A stretch of 5,781 bases of DNA from Rubrobacteraceae bacterium (lineage in GTDB: Bacteria > Actinomycetota > Rubrobacteria > Rubrobacterales > Rubrobacteraceae). The DNA lies in NCBI GenBank assembly GCA_013698525.1, contig JACCSM010000101.1:1-5781 (forward strand). Reading direction: 5' to 3'. Position 1 is the stretch's first letter. Each line of letters begins with the position of its first letter. The position numbers and the translations under genes are program-made. The notes below the pieces were generated by a model. That model made no database searches. It was not told where the DNA came from and saw nothing but the letters and a program-made list of their open reading frames with translations. Shown in pieces: positions 4,132 to 5,781 of the stretch.

Positions 4132-5781
4132 ATGCGGAATGGTGGTCACAAGCATAATAACAACCTCGTGCAGACTGACGTACTGATCGTCGGCGCCGGT
4201 GCGGCGGGGCTCCGGGCGGCCATCGAGTTGGCTAGGGAGGGCGTCGACGTCTTGGTCCTGGGCAAGCGCCGGCACGGCGACGCCCACACGGTGTGGGCGG
4301 CCGGCGGTATCAACGCTTCTTTGGGCAACCTGGATCCCGACGACCGGTGGGAGATACACGCTGCCGACACCATCGGGGAGGGACATTTCGTCAACGACCC
4401 CAGGGCCGTCGAGATCTTGGCCCGCGAGGCGCCGGAACCCATCCTCGAGCTTCGTGACTGGGGCTGCCCGTTCTCCCTGACGGAGGATGGCGAGCTAAAC
4501 CAGCGCTACTTCGGCGCCCAGTCCTTCCGCCGCACCTGCTTCGCCGGGGACAGGACGGGCGAGGCGATTCTGGGCACGCTGGTTGCCAAGGCCAAGGAAG
4601 AGGGTGTCTCTTACCGCGAGGACGTCTACGTGACGAAGCTTCTGAAGAGTGGCGGGCTCGTCAACGGCGCCGCTGCTTTCGACATGCAAAGCGGGCGCCG
4701 CCTCCTGTTTGGCGCTCGCGCAGTTGTGTTAGCCGCGGGCGGCTACACGTCGATCTACAGGCGTGGCTCCTCCCGCCCCGACGAGAACAACGGGGACGCG
4801 ACGGCGCTCGCCTACGAGGCCGGGGCGGCCCTCAAGGACATGGAGTTCGTCCAGTTCCACCCGACGGGGATGATCGAGCCCGAGGAGATGGACGGCCGGC
4901 TCGTCACCGAGGCCGTCAGGGGCGAGGGCGGGCGTCTTTACAACAGCGAGGGCGAGCGCTTCATGGAGAGGTACTCGCCCAAGCACATGGAGCTCGACGC
5001 GCGCGACGTCGTGGCGCGCGCCAACTACCGTGAGATCCGGGAGGGCCGTGGCACCCCTGACGGGGCAGTGCTGCTCGACATCTCCCACCGCGACCCCGGC
5101 TACATCAAGGATCGGCTGCCGAACATGTACGAGCAGTTTATGGAGCAGGGGGTGAACATAACGGAGGAGCCGATGAAGGTGTCCCCAACGGCCCACTACG
5201 GCATGGGCGGCATCGAGGTCGACCCGCGGACGTGCGCCACGGCCGTCGAGGGACTCTTCGCCGTCGGCGAGTCGACCGCCGGTGTGCACGGCGCCAACAG
5301 GCTCGGGGGGAACTCCCTGGCCGAGACCGTCGTCTTCGGGAAGATCCTAGGCTCTCACCTCGCGGATGTCCTGGATGACCTGTTGCCGCCCGTCCCGCTC
5401 GACGAGGGCGCGGCGCAAGAGCACTTCGCGGCCCTCGACGCCCTCGCGGCCGGAACAGGAGGCGGCGAACGGGATCCGGAGGAGCTCATCGACGAGCTGC
5501 GCAACCTCGTGTGGGTCCACGCCGGCATCGTCCGCACCGGCGACGGTTTGCGCGAGGGGATCGTGAAGCTCCGGGACCTCAAGGAGCGTGCCGGAGAGCT
5601 TGCGATCCCCTACGTTTCCCCGAGCCGGCGGTTCGAGCACGTCCTCAACCTGCGCGCCATGCTAACCGCGGCGGAGGCCGTCATGCGCGGCGCCCTCGCC
5701 CGGGAGGAGTCGCGCGGCGCCCACCACCGCGAGGACTTTCCCGAGGAGGCGGACGGCTGGCAGAAGAACATCCTCTGCGCC
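4132..5781 (+). CDS. sdhA: Succinate dehydrogenase/fumarate reductase flavoprotein subunit, last residues beyond the window
   Basis: The frame is open for 550 codons to the right edge. Family members have about 570-590 residues, so only the extreme C-terminus is missing. The subunit oxidises succinate to fumarate (or the reverse) with FAD and passes electrons to an iron-sulfur partner at the membrane. Motifs in order: dinucleotide loop GAGAAG (21-26); HTVWAAGGI, with His52 in the position of the covalent FAD histidine; RRTCFAGDRTG; QFHPTG (His243); RGEGGRLYNSEGERFMERY (from 263); LDARDVVAR, with Arg291 matching the catalytic arginine; SPTAHYGMGGIEV (His355); and HGANRLGGNSLAE, with Arg390 binding the substrate carboxylate. 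RLGGNSL favours SdhA/FrdA over L-aspartate oxidase, which usually has RLASNSL. Oddities are a short His/Asn-rich N-terminus (HKHNNN, 6-11) and Trp55 where many homologues have Ala. No sdhC/sdhD precedes it, so an SdhB and any anchor would have to lie downstream. Direction of the reaction cannot be told from this subunit. Confidence 0.94.
   Translation, partial: MRNGGHKHNNNLVQTDVLIVGAGAAGLRAAIELAREGVDVLVLGKRRHGDAHTVWAAGGINASLGNLDPDDRWEIHAADTIGEGHFVNDPRAVEILAREAPEPILELRDWGCPFSLTEDGELNQRYFGAQSFRRTCFAGDRTGEAILGTLVAKAKEEGVSYREDVYVTKLLKSGGLVNGAAAFDMQSGRRLLFGARAVVLAAGGYTSIYRRGSSRPDENNGDATALAYEAGAALKDMEFVQFHPTGMIEPEEMDGRLVTEAVRGEGGRLYNSEGERFMERYSPKHMELDARDVVARANYREIREGRGTPDGAVLLDISHRDPGYIKDRLPNMYEQFMEQGVNITEEPMKVSPTAHYGMGGIEVDPRTCATAVEGLFAVGESTAGVHGANRLGGNSLAETVVFGKILGSHLADVLDDLLPPVPLDEGAAQEHFAALDALAAGTGGGERDPEELIDELRNLVWVHAGIVRTGDGLREGIVKLRDLKERAGELAIPYVSPSRRFEHVLNLRAMLTAAEAVMRGALAREESRGAHHREDFPEEADGWQKNILCA

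Noticed and set aside
4729..5289. 186-codon minus-strand open frame opposite the dehydrogenase gene
   Set aside because: It is antisense to the conserved flavoprotein motifs and consists of Val/Leu/Arg/His-rich shadow sequence.

Overview
The window looks like part of the chromosome of a GC-rich bacterium. The two intact genes use strongly G/C-ending codons: a hand count of bases 3541-3600 gives 46 of 60 G+C. Protein style, Shine-Dalgarno sites and an IS256-type transposase remnant fit a high-GC Gram-positive, perhaps a Rubrobacter-like actinobacterium. That placement is an inference from sequence style, not a database result.

Layout. Bases 1-610 (minus strand) hold most of a membrane protein of the NnrU / isoprenylcysteine-methyltransferase-like class; its C-terminus is cut by the window edge. 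Bases about 580-1978 are a decayed zone in which everything recognisable reads on the minus strand. From upstream to downstream on that strand it contains (a) a class I SAM-dependent methyltransferase pseudogene with one frameshift and a lost C-terminus, (b) the first third of an IS256-family transposase with one frameshift and an abrupt end at about 1117, and (c) protein-like open segments in shifted frames that I cannot identify. G+C falls to about half at 601-900, far below the intact genes. No RNA genes and no CRISPR array were seen.

Bases 1979-2188 carry a divergent upstream region with a good promoter and ribosome-binding site for a plus-strand gene. That gene, 2189-3715, has the two-domain architecture of NAD(P)H-hydrate repair enzymes (epimerase plus dehydratase). 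Its N-terminal epimerase domain keeps its motifs, but the C-terminal dehydratase domain has lost nearly every hallmark residue, including the catalytic Asp of GTGD, which is Ser here. It is probably an active epimerase carrying a dead or repurposed dehydratase domain. This is the most interesting observation in the window.

Bases 3716-4131 are a 416-base spacer of intermediate GC with a hairpin and no convincing gene. The plus-strand gene from 4132 to the right edge encodes the flavoprotein subunit of a succinate dehydrogenase/fumarate reductase with all catalytic motifs; only its last residues are missing. No cytochrome b or anchor subunit precedes it, so any partner subunits must lie to the right of the window.

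The intact genes do not form one obvious pathway: one acts in metabolite repair and one in the TCA cycle/respiratory chain. I saw no evidence of a defence system or other novel multi-gene system. The value of the window lies in the degenerate NnrD domain and in the decayed 0.58-1.98 kb block.
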